From Competibacter_A sp037045685 (GTDB lineage: Bacteria; Pseudomonadota; Gammaproteobacteria; Competibacterales; Competibacteraceae): a stretch of DNA of 64,000 bases. The stretch lies in contig JBAOII010000030.1 of NCBI GenBank assembly GCA_037045685.1, positions 225,226-289,225 of the forward strand, written 5' to 3'. Numbering within the stretch: the first letter of the stretch is position 1; each line of letters opens with the position of its first letter. Shown here one piece after another: positions 53,763 to 64,000 of the stretch. A program made the position numbers and the translations under genes. Under the pieces are notes generated by a model. The model saw only the letters and a list, made by a program, of their open reading frames with translations, had not been told where the DNA came from and ran no database searches.

Positions 53763-55589
53763 ATGGCCGCCACTCCGACCGCTTTCGATTCCATATCCTT
53801 CCTCAAGACGCTCGCGGCCTTGCCCGGCGTCTACCGGATGCTGGACGAGCGGGGTCGCGTCCTGTACGTCGGCAAGGCGCGCAATCTCAGGCAGCGCGTC
53901 GCCAGCTACTTCCGGGACAACCAGGCGTCGGCCAAGACGCGCAGCCTGGTCGCCCACATCCGCGCCATCGAAGTCACGATCACGCACACCGAGACCGAGG
54001 CGCTGATTCTGGAAAGCACGCTGATCAAGGAGCATCAGCCTCGCTACAACATCTCGCTGCGCGACGACAAGGGCTATCCCTACATCCACGTTTCCGACGG
54101 CGATTTTCCCCGGCTGTCGCTGCATCGCGGGGCCAAGCGTGCGCCGGGGCGCTATTTCGGGCCTTATCCCAACGCCAATGCGGTTCGCGACACCCTGAAC
54201 CTGCTGCAGAAAGTGTTCCGGCTGCGCCCGTGCGAGGACAGCTTTTTTCGCGGCCGCAGCCGCCCTTGCCTGCAATACCAGATCGAGCGCTGCACCGCGC
54301 CCTGCGTCGGTATGATCGGCCGCGACGATTATCGGCGACAATTGCAAGACGCCATCCTGTTTTTGGAAGGCAAGAGCGGGGAAGTGGTCTCCGCGCTGGT
54401 GCAGCGCATGGAAGCGGCGGCGGCGGCGCTGGACTTCGAGGAGGCGGCAATCTGTCGCGACCAAATCGTCGAGCTGCGCCAAGTGCAGCAGCGCCAGCAC
54501 GTCGAGGGGGAAAATGGCGATCTCGACGTGGTTGCTTGCGCCGTGCAAGGCGGGGCGGCCTGCGTGCAGGTGTTCGTGTTTCGCGGCGGTCGGTTGCTCG
54601 GCAACAAGGCTTTTTTTCCCCGTCTGCCCGAGGATGAGGATATGGCTGCCGTGCAGGGGGCTTTTCTGGCCCAATACTATCTGGGCAAGGATGTTCCGGC
54701 CGAGATTCTCGTCAACCGCGAGCCGGCGGAAGCCGCGCTGTTGGCTCGGGCGCTCTCGGAGCGGGTCGGCCGACGGATCGCCATGACGGCCCGCGTGCGC
54801 GGCGAACGGGCGCGCTGGGTGGAAATGGCGACGCGCAACGCCGAGCACGCGCTGGCCGCGCACCTGTCCGGCCAGGCCGGAACACGGCATCGGCTGGCGG
54901 CATTGCGGGAGGCGTTGGGATTCGAGTGCGAGCTGTCGCGCCTGGAGTGTTTCGATATCAGCCACACGCGGGGCGAGGCGACCGTCGCGGCTTGCGCGGT
55001 GTTCGGCGAGGAAGGAGCGCTCAAATCGGATTACCGCCGCTACAACGTCGAAGGGATCACGCCGGGCGACGATTACGCGGCGCTGCATCAAGCCCTGACA
55101 AGGCGTTACACCCGCTTGCAACAGGAAGACGGACGGTTGCCCGATATCCTGTTCGTCGATGGGGGCAAGGGCCAACTGGCCCAGGCGGGCGAGGTGCTGG
55201 AGGGTTTGCGGATCGCCGGCGTCGCGGTGATCGGCATCGCCAAGGGTCCCGAGCGCAAGCCGGGGCTGGAGACGCTTTACTTGTTCGGGGAAAACCGCGC
55301 CATTATACTGCCCGCGCATTCGGCCGCCCTGCATCTGGTGCAGCAGATCCGCGACGAGGCGCATCGCTTCGCCATCACCGGCCATCGCCAGCGCCGAGCC
55401 AAGGCGCGCACGACATCCGCGCTCGACGGTATCCCCGGTATCGGACCCAAGCGCCGGCAGGCCCTGCTCAAGCAATTCGGCGGCTTGAAACAGTTGGCGC
55501 GAGCGGGGGTCGAGGATATCGCCCGAGTGGACGGGATCAGCGCCGAGCTGGCGCAACGGATTTACGGCGTCTTCCATGGCGAGGATTGA
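53763..55589 (+). CDS. uvrC: excinuclease ABC subunit C
   Basis: UvrC makes the two cuts of nucleotide-excision repair. The 608-residue product has the GIY-YIG nuclease domain (LPGVYRMLDERGRVLYVGKARNLRQRV), the UVR motif around AAAALDFEEAAICRDQI, the RNase H-like domain (LECFDISHTRGEATVAACAVF and DILFVDGGKGQL) and the C-terminal helix-hairpin-helix pair (LDGIPGIGPKRRQALL). pgsA follows 12 bp downstream; uvrC-pgsA is a conserved pair. Confidence 0.96.
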   Translation: MAATPTAFDSISFLKTLAALPGVYRMLDERGRVLYVGKARNLRQRVASYFRDNQASAKTRSLVAHIRAIEVTITHTETEALILESTLIKEHQPRYNISLRDDKGYPYIHVSDGDFPRLSLHRGAKRAPGRYFGPYPNANAVRDTLNLLQKVFRLRPCEDSFFRGRSRPCLQYQIERCTAPCVGMIGRDDYRRQLQDAILFLEGKSGEVVSALVQRMEAAAAALDFEEAAICRDQIVELRQVQQRQHVEGENGDLDVVACAVQGGAACVQVFVFRGGRLLGNKAFFPRLPEDEDMAAVQGAFLAQYYLGKDVPAEILVNREPAEAALLARALSERVGRRIAMTARVRGERARWVEMATRNAEHALAAHLSGQAGTRHRLAALREALGFECELSRLECFDISHTRGEATVAACAVFGEEGALKSDYRRYNVEGITPGDDYAALHQALTRRYTRLQQEDGRLPDILFVDGGKGQLAQAGEVLEGLRIAGVAVIGIAKGPERKPGLETLYLFGENRAIILPAHSAALHLVQQIRDEAHRFAITGHRQRRAKARTTSALDGIPGIGPKRRQALLKQFGGLKQLARAGVEDIARVDGISAELAQRIYGVFHGED

Positions 55590-55601
55590 GCGCGTCGAAC
55601 C

Positions 55602-56159
55602 ATGCAACTGAACCTGCCCACGTTGCTGACCTTGCTGCGGATCGCGCTGATTCCGGTTTTCGTGGGCGTTTTCTTTCTCTCGTTCCCCGGCGCCAACCTG
55701 CTGTGCAGCGCGCTGTTCGGGCTGGCGGCGCTCACCGACTGGCTGGACGGCTATCTGGCGCGGCGGCTCGGCCAGACCTCGGCGTTCGGGGCGTTCCTGG
55801 ACCCGGTGGCCGACAAGCTGATGGTGGCGGCGGCCTTGGTGCTGTTGGTGCAAGCGATTCCGACGCCTTTGATGGCGGTGGCGGCGGTGGTCATCATCGG
55901 CCGGGAAATCGCCATTTCGGCGCTGCGTGAGTGGATGGCGCAGCTCGGCAAGCACGGGCGAGTGGCGGTGTCGATGGTGGGCAAGATCAAGACCACCGCC
56001 CAAATGGTGGCGTTGCTGTTGCTGCTGTACCGGGAGCCGCTCGGGTTTTTTCCGACCCTGGACGCGGGACTGATCCTGCTGGTGATCGCGGCGGCGCTGA
56101 CGCTCTGGTCCATGCTGCATTACCTGACGGCGGCGTGGTCGGTGCTCAAGCATGGATAA
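55602..56159 (+). CDS. pgsA: CDP-diacylglycerol-glycerol-3-phosphate 3-phosphatidyltransferase
   Basis: Integral membrane enzyme for phosphatidylglycerophosphate, the first step of phosphatidylglycerol and cardiolipin synthesis. The 185-residue product has about five membrane helices and the full CDP-alcohol motif, D-WL-DG-YLA-R with G-A-FLD-PVAD-K (DWLDGYLARR and GAFLDPVADK). LPTLLTLLRI is the typical start. It ends 5 bp before the tRNA promoter. Confidence 0.95.
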   Translation: MQLNLPTLLTLLRIALIPVFVGVFFLSFPGANLLCSALFGLAALTDWLDGYLARRLGQTSAFGAFLDPVADKLMVAAALVLLVQAIPTPLMAVAAVVIIGREIAISALREWMAQLGKHGRVAVSMVGKIKTTAQMVALLLLLYREPLGFFPTLDAGLILLVIAAALTLWSMLHYLTAAWSVLKHG

Positions 56160-56163
56160 GGAC

Positions 56164-56191
56164 TTGACGGACTGCTTTTTCGCATTAAAAT
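56164..56191 (+). promoter_or_regulatory. sigma-70 promoter of the tRNA-Gly-Cys-Leu operon
   Basis: TTGACG (56164-56169) and TAAAAT (56186-56191) with a 16-bp spacer. Initiation would fall near 56198, just before the tRNA-Gly at 56206. The position between pgsA and the tRNA cluster supports it. Confidence 0.75.
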
Positions 56192-56205
56192 ACCAAATTC
56201 ACGCG

Positions 56206-56281
<76 letters not shown>

Positions 56282-56355
56282 AGTTTCCCAAGCCTCGAAT
56301 GTATCGGGGCTTTTTTGTATCAACCGGCGGATTTGGCCGCCGGATCTCAGCGCAG

Positions 56356-56429
56356 GGCTAGGTGGCAGAGTGGTCATGCAGCGGCCTGCAAAGCCGTGGA
56401 CGCCGGTTCGATTCCGACCCTAGCCTCCA
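56356..56429 (+). tRNA. tRNA-Cys (GCA)
   Basis: 74 nt. Acceptor GGCTAGG pairs with CCTAGCC; the anticodon loop CTGCAAA gives GCA; CCA is encoded. Second gene of the cluster. Confidence 0.95.
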
Positions 56430-56442
56430 CACCCTTATTCCT

Positions 56443-56530
56443 GCTGGTGTGGTGGAATGGTATACACACAGGACTTAAAATCCTGCGCCGTTAGCCCGGC
56501 TTGTGGGTTCGAGTCCCACCACCAGCACCA
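56443..56530 (+). tRNA. tRNA-Leu (TAA)
   Basis: 88 nt class II tRNA with a long variable arm (GCGCCGTTAGCCCGGCTT region). Acceptor GCTGGTG pairs with CACCAGC; the anticodon loop CTTAAAA gives TAA; CCA is encoded. Third gene of the cluster, 13 bp after tRNA-Cys. Confidence 0.95.
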
Positions 56531-56629
56531 CGATCATCCCTTGTTCCGCCCGCAGCCCGGTTCGCGATTGGCGCGATGGCCGCGATGTCTTCAGCGAGAC
56601 TTTAGAAGCGGAATCCGCCCGTCAGTCCA

Positions 56630-56941
56630 TCACGGCAATTCGATGCGCGGCGCCTCGTGATTGCGGCGAAACAGCGTGGCGATGTGACCGACCCGCTGGA
56701 CCAGCGCCGCCTCGGACCCCGCGCAAATCGCCGCGATCATCGTTTCGCGCGCTTCGCGATCTTCGGCGTTCACCCGGATTTTGATCAGCTCGTGATGGTC
56801 GAGCGCCAGCAGGATTTCGTGCATCACCGCCGGGGTGAGACCGCCGTCGCCGACGATGACGACCGGCTTGCGATGGTGGGCCAGGGCCTTGAGATGGCGT
56901 TTTTGCGGATTGGTTAGAGCGAACACGGGAAGACCGGGCAT
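56630..56941 (-). CDS. yhbY: YhbY/CRM-domain ribosome assembly factor
   Basis: A 103-residue RNA-binding CRM protein associated with assembling 50S subunits. It has LTNPQKRHLKALAHHRKPVVIVGDGGLTP, IKIRVNAEDREAR and the C-terminal GHIATLFRRN. ATG 56941 gives the family length; the open frame continues upstream to 57031 but overlaps the divergent membrane-protein gene. It is divergent from the rlmE-ftsH run, as in many gammaproteobacteria. Confidence 0.93.
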   Translation of the reverse strand: MPGLPVFALTNPQKRHLKALAHHRKPVVIVGDGGLTPAVMHEILLALDHHELIKIRVNAEDREARETMIAAICAGSEAALVQRVGHIATLFRRNHEAPRIELP

Positions 56942-56978
56942 GGTGAAAGATTCGGGCAGTGTAACCGGGGGCAGGGGC

Positions 56979-57212
56979 ATGACGGTAGCCCCGAGCCCGC
57001 TGAACGAGGTCAAGCTGGATCTGGGGATCATTCTGGCCGTCGGCCTGTTGCTCCTGCTCGTGCAAGGGCGGGCGGTGGACGGTCTGCCGCTGCAGTTCCT
57101 GCTGCTGTCGAGCTACGGGTTGCTGGGCATGATCTGGATCGTCGTTCGCGTGCGCCGGGTCGTGGCCAAACTGGAACGCGAGCGGGAGCAGTTGCCGGAT
57201 GGCCCGCAGTAA
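56979..57212 (+). CDS. small two-helix membrane protein upstream of rlmE
   Basis: A 77-residue protein with two hydrophobic segments (LDLGIILAVGLLLLLV and LLLSSYGLLGMIWIVVRV) and a charged C-terminal tail (KLEREREQLPDG). Its stop overlaps the rlmE start by 14 bp, which supports its being a real, co-translated gene. No family function is known to me. ATG 56979 follows GGGGGCAGGGGC, a modest ribosome binding site. Confidence 0.6.
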   Translation: MTVAPSPLNEVKLDLGIILAVGLLLLLVQGRAVDGLPLQFLLLSSYGLLGMIWIVVRVRRVVAKLEREREQLPDGPQ

Positions 57213-57843
57213 GAGCAGCGCCCGCTGGCTGCGGGAGCATTTCACCGACGAGTACGTCAAGCGCGCGCAGGAAGAGGGCTACCGCTCCCGAGCCGCGTAC
57301 AAGCTGCTGGAAATTCAAGAAAAAGATCGGTTGCTGCGACCCGGCCTGACCGTGGTCGACTTGGGCGCGGCGCCGGGCGGCTGGTCACAGCTCGCGGCTC
57401 GACTGGTGGGTGGGCAGGGCGCCGTCATCGCCCTGGATGTTTTGCCGATGGAGCCGCTGGCGGGAGTCGAGTTCATTCAGGGCGATTTCCGCGAGACGGA
57501 GGTGCTGGAGCGTTTGATGGCGATGTTGAACGGGCGGCCGGTGGACCTTGTAATCTCCGACATGGCCCCCAATACCAGCGGTATCAAGGCGGTGGATCAG
57601 CCGCGCGGGATGTATCTGGCCGAGCTGGCGCTCGATTTCGCCGGGCAATGCCTGCGGTCCGGCGGGGATTTGCTGGTCAAGGTGTTTCAGGGCGAAGGCT
57701 TCGACCCGTTTTTGAAGAGCTTGCGGGCCGGGTTCGCCACGGTGGCGCCGCGCAAGCCCAAGGCTTCGCGCGCCCGCAGCGCCGAGCGGTATCTGTTAGC
57801 CAGGAACTATCGCGGGGCGGCGGGTCTAAAAATTTCGCCTTGA
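57199..57843 (+). CDS. rlmE: 23S rRNA (uridine-2552 2'-O) methyltransferase
   Basis: RlmE (FtsJ/RrmJ) methylates U2552 of 23S rRNA late in 50S assembly. The 214-residue product has ARSKSSARWLREHFTDEYVKRA, RSRAAYKLLEI (catalytic Lys), the SAM site VVDLGAAPGGWSQ, the catalytic aspartate in LVISDMAPNTSG, LVKVFQGEGF and SRARSAERYLLA. It precedes ftsH by 70 bp. Confidence 0.96.
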   Translation: MARSKSSARWLREHFTDEYVKRAQEEGYRSRAAYKLLEIQEKDRLLRPGLTVVDLGAAPGGWSQLAARLVGGQGAVIALDVLPMEPLAGVEFIQGDFRETEVLERLMAMLNGRPVDLVISDMAPNTSGIKAVDQPRGMYLAELALDFAGQCLRSGGDLLVKVFQGEGFDPFLKSLRAGFATVAPRKPKASRARSAERYLLARNYRGAAGLKISP

Positions 57844-57913
57844 TTGCCGATGTCTTGATGAAAGCGGCGGTGCGGGTTACCGATTCCAGTCTTGCAGCAT
57901 TGAGGTAAATGCC

Positions 57914-59839
<1,926 letters not shown>

Positions 59840-59842
59840 ACG

Positions 59843-60673
59843 ATGCGGTTGGACTGCGCGGGCAAGGCTCTCGATCTGAGCCGGCCCGTCGTGATGGGGG
59901 TGCTGAATGTCACCCCCGACTCCCTTTCCGACGGCGGATATTTTCTACGCTTTTCCGACGCCCTGCGCCGCGCCGAAGCCATGGTGGCCGAAGGTGCTGC
60001 CATCATCGATATCGGTGGCGAGTCCACTCGGCCGGGCGCATCGCCGGTGTCGGTGCAGGAAGAGCTGGATCGGGTGTTGCCGGTGGTGGAGCGGCTGGCG
60101 CGCGAGTTGCCGATTCCTCTCTCGGTGGATACCAGCAAGCCCGAAGTCATCCGCGAAGCGGTCGGCGCCGGCGCCGGGCTGATCAACGACGTGCGGGCGC
60201 TGCGCCTGCCGGGGGCGCTGGAAGCGGCGGCGGCCGGCGGTGTTCCGGTCTGTTTGATGCACATGCGAGGCGAGCCCGGCACCATGCAACAGGAACCCCG
60301 CTATGCCGACGTGGCGACCGAAATTCATGCGTTTTTGGCCGAGCGGGTTCGCGCGTGCGAGGTCGCCGGCATCCCGCGCGCCCGAATTTTGGTCGATCCC
60401 GGCTTCGGTTTCGGCAAGACCTTGGCGCACAATCTGTCCCTGCTCCGGCATCTCGACCGCTTCGTCGAGTTGGCCGCCGGCGTGGTGGCCGGGATCTCCC
60501 GCAAAAGCATGATCGGGATGCTGCTGGATGCGCCGGTCGGCGAGCGGCTGAGCGGCAGTTTGGCGGCGGCGGTCCTGGCCGCCTGGCAGGGCGCGCGCAT
60601 CATCCGCGTCCACGATGTCCGGGAAACGGTCCAGGCCCTGCGCGTTTGCGCCGCGACGCTGGCCGCCGACTGA
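59843..60673 (+). CDS. folP: dihydropteroate synthase
   Basis: FolP joins p-aminobenzoate to 6-hydroxymethyl-dihydropterin pyrophosphate in folate synthesis and is the sulfonamide target. The 276-residue barrel has MGVLNVTPDSLSDGG, IDIGGESTRPGA, SVDTSKPEV, LMHMRGEPGTMQ, LVDPGFGFGKT and AGISRKSMIG. It lies 4 bp after ftsH in the conserved ftsH-folP-glmM order. Confidence 0.96.
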   Translation: MRLDCAGKALDLSRPVVMGVLNVTPDSLSDGGYFLRFSDALRRAEAMVAEGAAIIDIGGESTRPGASPVSVQEELDRVLPVVERLARELPIPLSVDTSKPEVIREAVGAGAGLINDVRALRLPGALEAAAAGGVPVCLMHMRGEPGTMQQEPRYADVATEIHAFLAERVRACEVAGIPRARILVDPGFGFGKTLAHNLSLLRHLDRFVELAAGVVAGISRKSMIGMLLDAPVGERLSGSLAAAVLAAWQGARIIRVHDVRETVQALRVCAATLAAD

Positions 60674-60749
60674 CGCCGATCCGCTCAGCCCTTCGCGCTT
60701 TCCCCCTTTCAGTTGCCCGAACGGGTCGTCGCGGCCTCCCCATCCTCGC

Positions 60750-60755
60750 TATAAT
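60750..60755 (+). promoter_or_regulatory. -10 element upstream of glmM
   Basis: Consensus TATAAT 33 bp before the glmM ATG, in the 114-bp gap after folP. No strong -35 hexamer is seen at the right distance. Confidence 0.45.
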
Positions 60756-60787
60756 GCTTCATCGTGCTGGTTTTGGAGACTGTCGTC

Positions 60788-62125
60788 ATGGGAAAGCGCT
60801 ACTTTGGTACGGATGGTATTCGCGGGCGTGTGGGCGAATATCCGATAACCGCCGAGTTCATGTTGAAGCTGGGCTGGGCGGTCGGACGGGTGTTGCAGAC
60901 CAAAGGCTTCAACAAGATCGTCATCGGCAAGGACACCCGCATTTCCGGTTACATGTTCGAATCGGCCCTGGAAGCGGGCTTGTCGGCGGCGGGGGTCAAC
61001 ATCGCCTTGCTGGGACCGATGCCGACGCCGGGCATCGCCTACCTGACCCGCACCTTGCACGCCTGCGCCGGCATCGTGGTCAGCGCCTCCCACAATCCCT
61101 ATTACGATAACGGCATCAAGTTTTTTTCCCGCGACGGCCAAAAGCTGCCCGACGAGGTCGAGGAGCGCATCGAAGAACTGCTGGATCGGCCGCTGGAAAC
61201 CGTCGGACCGGATACCTTGGGCAAGGCCGAGCGCATCGTCGATGCCGCCGGCCGCTATATCGAGTTCTGCAAAAGCACGGTTCCGTCCTGGACCAGTCTG
61301 GCCAGCCTGAAAATCGTGGTGGATTGCGCCCACGGCGCCACCTATCACGTCGCGCCCAGCGTGCTCAACGAGATGGGCGCGACCGTCATTCCCACCGGCG
61401 TATCGCCCGATGGCCTGAACATCAATCAAGACTGCGGCTCCACCAAGCCGGCGGCGCTGCGCGAGACGGTCATCGAACAGGGCGCCGACCTCGGGATCGC
61501 GTTCGACGGCGACGGGGATCGGGTCATCATGGTCGATCATCGGGGCGAGATTTTGGACGGCGACGAGCTGATGTTCATCATCGCCCGCGACCGCCTGCGC
61601 ACCGGCAGCCGCTTCAACGCCGTGGTCGGGACGCTGATGACCAATCTGGGATTGGAGATCGCGCTGCGGGCGTTGGGGCTCGATCTGCACCGCGCCAAGG
61701 TCGGCGACCGTTACGTGATGGAGCGGTTGGTGGCCGAAAAGCTGATTCTGGGCGGCGAGAATTCCGGTCACATCATCTGCCTGGACCGGACCTCGACCGG
61801 CGACGGCATCATCTCCGCGCTGCAAATCCTGGCGGCGATGCTGCAATCCGGCAAGAGCCTGCACGATCTCAAGGCCGGCATGACCAAGTACCCGCAAGTC
61901 CTGATCAACGTCTCGGTGACCGGCGGGGTAGATTTGCAGCGACCTCCCATCCAGGAAGCGGTCAGGGCCGTGGAAAGCCAGTTGGGCGAGCATGGCCGGG
62001 TGCTGTTGCGACCGTCCGGGACCGAGCCGGTGGTGCGGGTCATGGTGGAAGGCGCCGATGCCGGGGTCGTCGAGCGCCACGCTCGCGAGCTGGCCAACGT
62101 GGTGCGCGATACCCTATCGGTATGA
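60788..62125 (+). CDS. glmM: phosphoglucosamine mutase
   Basis: GlmM interconverts glucosamine-6- and -1-phosphate on the way to UDP-GlcNAc for peptidoglycan and LPS. The 445-residue product has GKRYFGTDGIRG, the active serine in VSASHNPYYDNGIKFF, the metal-binding AFDGDGDRVIMVD, GENSGHII and the phosphate-binding RPSGTEPVVRVM. ATG 60788 matches the family N-terminus; eight upstream codons are ignored. Confidence 0.96.
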   Translation: MGKRYFGTDGIRGRVGEYPITAEFMLKLGWAVGRVLQTKGFNKIVIGKDTRISGYMFESALEAGLSAAGVNIALLGPMPTPGIAYLTRTLHACAGIVVSASHNPYYDNGIKFFSRDGQKLPDEVEERIEELLDRPLETVGPDTLGKAERIVDAAGRYIEFCKSTVPSWTSLASLKIVVDCAHGATYHVAPSVLNEMGATVIPTGVSPDGLNINQDCGSTKPAALRETVIEQGADLGIAFDGDGDRVIMVDHRGEILDGDELMFIIARDRLRTGSRFNAVVGTLMTNLGLEIALRALGLDLHRAKVGDRYVMERLVAEKLILGGENSGHIICLDRTSTGDGIISALQILAAMLQSGKSLHDLKAGMTKYPQVLINVSVTGGVDLQRPPIQEAVRAVESQLGEHGRVLLRPSGTEPVVRVMVEGADAGVVERHARELANVVRDTLSV

Positions 62126-62185
62126 TTGATTTCCAAAAGCGAAATCCGTAAGCTTGCCCAGTTTTTTTACGCGGGAGATAACAAC

Positions 62186-62938
62186 ATGCGCCGTAAACTC
62201 GTGGCCGGAAATTGGAAGATGAATGGTTCGGCGGAAAGCATCCGCGGATTGCTGCAGGGGATTCGCGATGGCGCCGCCGGGGTCGCGGCCGTCGAATTGG
62301 CCGTGTTCCCACCGTTCGTGTATCTGGGATTGGTCGAGCAACAGTTGGCCGGCACCGCCGTCGCTTGGGGGACGCAAAATCTCTCCGAACACGCTTCGGG
62401 CGCCTATACCGGCGAGGTGGCCGGCCCGATGCTGCGGGATTTTCGTTGCGCGTATGTCATCGTCGGCCATTCGGAGCGGCGCACGCTGTACGGTGAGTCC
62501 GACCAGATCGTCGCCCGCAAGTTTGCCGCCGCCCGCCAAGTGGGGATCAAGCCGATCCTCTGCGTGGGCGAAACCCTGGAGGAGCGCGAGCAGGGCGTGA
62601 CCGAGGCCGTGGTCGAGCGCCAGCTCAAGGCCGTGCTGGATCTGGAAGGTATCGGCGCCTTCGCCGAGGCGGTGATCGCTTACGAGCCGGTTTGGGCGAT
62701 CGGCACCGGCCGGACCGCGACTTCCGCGCAAGCCCAGGAAGTTCACGCTTTCATTCGCGCCAAGCTGGCCGCTCTCGATTCGGCCGTGGCGAGCCAGACC
62801 CGCATCCTTTACGGCGGCAGCATGAAAGCCGCCAATGCTGGCGATCTGCTGGCCCAGCCGGATATCGACGGCGGGCTGATCGGCGGCGCCTCGCTCGAAG
62901 CCAAGGAGTTTCTGGCGATTGCCAAGGCGGGCTGTTAA
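62186..62938 (+). CDS. tpiA: triosephosphate isomerase
   Basis: TpiA interconverts DHAP and G3P in glycolysis. The 250-residue barrel has KLVAGNWKMNGS (catalytic Lys), VGHSERR (catalytic His), AYEPVWAIGTG (catalytic Glu) and LYGGSMKAANA at the phosphate site. ATG 62186 has GGGAG 8 bp upstream; 20 upstream codons are ignored. secG follows 9 bp later. Confidence 0.96.
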   Translation: MRRKLVAGNWKMNGSAESIRGLLQGIRDGAAGVAAVELAVFPPFVYLGLVEQQLAGTAVAWGTQNLSEHASGAYTGEVAGPMLRDFRCAYVIVGHSERRTLYGESDQIVARKFAAARQVGIKPILCVGETLEEREQGVTEAVVERQLKAVLDLEGIGAFAEAVIAYEPVWAIGTGRTATSAQAQEVHAFIRAKLAALDSAVASQTRILYGGSMKAANAGDLLAQPDIDGGLIGGASLEAKEFLAIAKAGC

Positions 62939-62947
62939 ACTGTCGCC

Positions 62948-63286
62948 ATGGTTCATACCCTGATTCTCGTGGCGCACATCGTTGTCGCCGTTGCCTTGAT
63001 CGCGCTGGTGCTGGTGCAGCAGGGCAAAGGCGCCGACGCTGGCGCGGCGTTCGGTAGCGGCGCCTCCGCCACCATGTTCGGATCGCGCGGGTCCGCGTCT
63101 TTTTTGAGCCGGACCACGGCCATTCTGGCGACGGCCTTTTTTCTGACCAGTCTGACGCTCGCCTATTTCGCGACCCAGACCTCCGCGCCAAAAAGCGTCG
63201 TCGAGCGGGTGCAGGTCGAAAAGCCCGTCGAAGCTCCCAAGAGCGGCGGCGGCCCCACCGACGTGCCGCAGTTGCCGCAAAAGTGA
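62948..63286 (+). CDS. secG: protein translocase subunit SecG
   Basis: Small subunit of the SecYEG channel. The 112-residue product has two membrane helices (LILVAHIVVAVALIALVLVQ and ILATAFFLTSLTLAYFAT) with QQGKGADAGAAFGSGASATMFGSRGS in the loop, cited here as positions 24-48. The acidic, Pro-rich tail is normal for gammaproteobacteria. It lies between tpiA and tRNA-Leu, the conserved order. Confidence 0.95.
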   Translation: MVHTLILVAHIVVAVALIALVLVQQGKGADAGAAFGSGASATMFGSRGSASFLSRTTAILATAFFLTSLTLAYFATQTSAPKSVVERVQVEKPVEAPKSGGGPTDVPQLPQK

Positions 63287-63311
63287 TTGGGAATCCGGTT
63301 GTTGTAGTTTT

Positions 63312-63397
63312 TGCCGATGTGGTGGAACTGGTAGACACGCTAGCTTGAGGGGTTAGTGGCGCGAGCCGTGCCGGTTCGAGTCCGGCCATCGGCACCA
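63312..63397 (+). tRNA. tRNA-Leu (GAG)
   Basis: 86 nt class II tRNA. Acceptor GCCGATG pairs with CATCGGC; the anticodon loop TTGAGGG gives GAG; the 3' CCA is encoded. It is 25 bp after secG and probably shares its transcript. Confidence 0.95.
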
Positions 63398-63681
63398 AAT
63401 AACACAAGCATCCCTAAGGATGCTGGCAGGATGCCAACTTTTCCCGAGTGTCTCGGCCGGGCGCTGTTTTGCGGTGAATGGAATTCCCGACACCACGATG
63501 AGGTTGATGATTTATGCGGCGTTATAACTCCAAGAAACAACTCGCCTCAATTGCCTCCGGGTCTTTCCTGTCCAGGCCTTCCAAGCCCCTCGCCAGGCGA
63601 GTCGAACGATTCACGCCCGTATCGAACGCCTAGCCACCGCAGCGATCTCTCCCGGTTCGCCATGCCGAAGGTGCGACTCTG
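63398..63681. other. gap between tRNA-Leu and nuoA with small hairpin
   Basis: 284 bp without a convincing gene. AGCATCC-CTAA-GGATGCT (63407-63424) is a perfect 7-bp hairpin 9 bp after the tRNA, a possible terminator although no T-run follows at once (ACTTTTCC comes 13 bp later). The rest should hold the nuo operon promoter, which I could not assign. Confidence 0.45.
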
Positions 63682-64000
63682 ATGCTGTCCAATTACCTTC
63701 CCGTTCTGATTTTCCTGGTGCTTTCCTTCGCGATGGGCGCGATCATGGTCAGCCTTGGGTATTTTCTCGGTACCCGCCGCCCTGACGGGGAAAAGCTGTC
63801 GCCTTACGAGTGCGGCTTCGAGTCGTTCGAGGATGCTCGAATGAAGTTCGATGTCCGCTATTATCTGGTCGCCATCCTGTTCATCATCTTCGATCTGGAA
63901 ATCGCCTTTCTCTTTCCCTGGGCCATCGTGCTCGACAAAATCGGCTTGTTTGGTTTCGCGGCGATGGCGATTTTTCTCGGCATCCTGGTCATCGGTTTCA
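63682..64000 (+). CDS. nuoA: NADH-quinone oxidoreductase subunit A (partial)
   Basis: Membrane subunit of respiratory complex I and normally the first gene of the nuo operon. The first 106 codons are present and the right edge cuts the gene. It has the N-terminal helix YLPVLIFLVLSFAMGAIMVSL, the family block PYECGFESFEDARMKFDVRYYLVAILF, cited as positions 46-72, and IIFDLEIAFLFPWA. The ATG at 63682 gives the standard start. Confidence 0.94.
   Translation, partial: MLSNYLPVLIFLVLSFAMGAIMVSLGYFLGTRRPDGEKLSPYECGFESFEDARMKFDVRYYLVAILFIIFDLEIAFLFPWAIVLDKIGLFGFAAMAIFLGILVIGF

Overview
The window is 64 kb of high-GC, tightly packed bacterial chromosome. Gene content and order (dacA-ybeD-lipB-lipA, tgt-yajC-secD-secF, rppH-ptsP, single-chain purL, yhbY/rlmE-ftsH-folP-glmM-tpiA-secG-tRNA-Leu-nuoA, pgsA followed by tRNA-Gly-Cys-Leu) point to a gammaproteobacterium. 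A Competibacteraceae/Chromatiales-like environmental lineage is my inference, not something the sequence proves. No prophage, insertion sequence, CRISPR array or rRNA was seen.

Layout. 1-2.2 kb: end of dacA, then ybeD, lipB and lipA (lipoate synthesis). 2.5-10.6 kb: a four-gene signalling operon joined by ATGA overlaps: CheB-CheR-PAS fusion, PAS histidine kinase, single-domain response regulator, and REC-PAS-PAS-GGDEF-EAL cyclic-di-GMP protein. 10.6-13.6 kb: gamma-glutamyltransferase and an unusual tail-anchored receiver protein. 13.8-18.6 kb: a small membrane protein, then secF, secD, yajC and tgt on the minus strand. 18.8-27.3 kb: a DUF192 protein, a secreted FN3/PKD/LamG-like protein, an AT-rich intergenic island and a thioester alpha-2-macroglobulin. 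27.5-34.5 kb: rppH, ptsP, a DUF4214 protein and a hybrid kinase. 34.8-42.5 kb: purL, a two-gene ATPase/TOPRIM-like pair (possible defence system), a quinone oxidoreductase and hicAB. 42.6-46.7 kb: thiamin operon thiO-thiS-thiG-thiE-thiF(rhodanese). 46.7-51.5 kb (minus): histone-deacetylase-like hydrolase, CBS protein, GGDEF remnant, dusA, dienelactone hydrolase, pyrD. 52.3-56.2 kb: VpsR-like regulator, uvrC, pgsA. 56.2-64 kb: three tRNAs and the housekeeping run up to a partial nuoA.

Single-base frameshifts recur. Isolated ones lie in genes that must work (secD, secF, pyrD), so most are probably sequencing or assembly errors. About fifteen are packed into 2.1 kb of the cheB-cheR fusion. Other points worth checking are a 42-bp palindromic element inserted twice in the same frame inside purL, the ATPase/TOPRIM-like pair, the tail-anchored receiver protein, and the VpsR-like activator whose sigma-54 loop reads GAFAGA.
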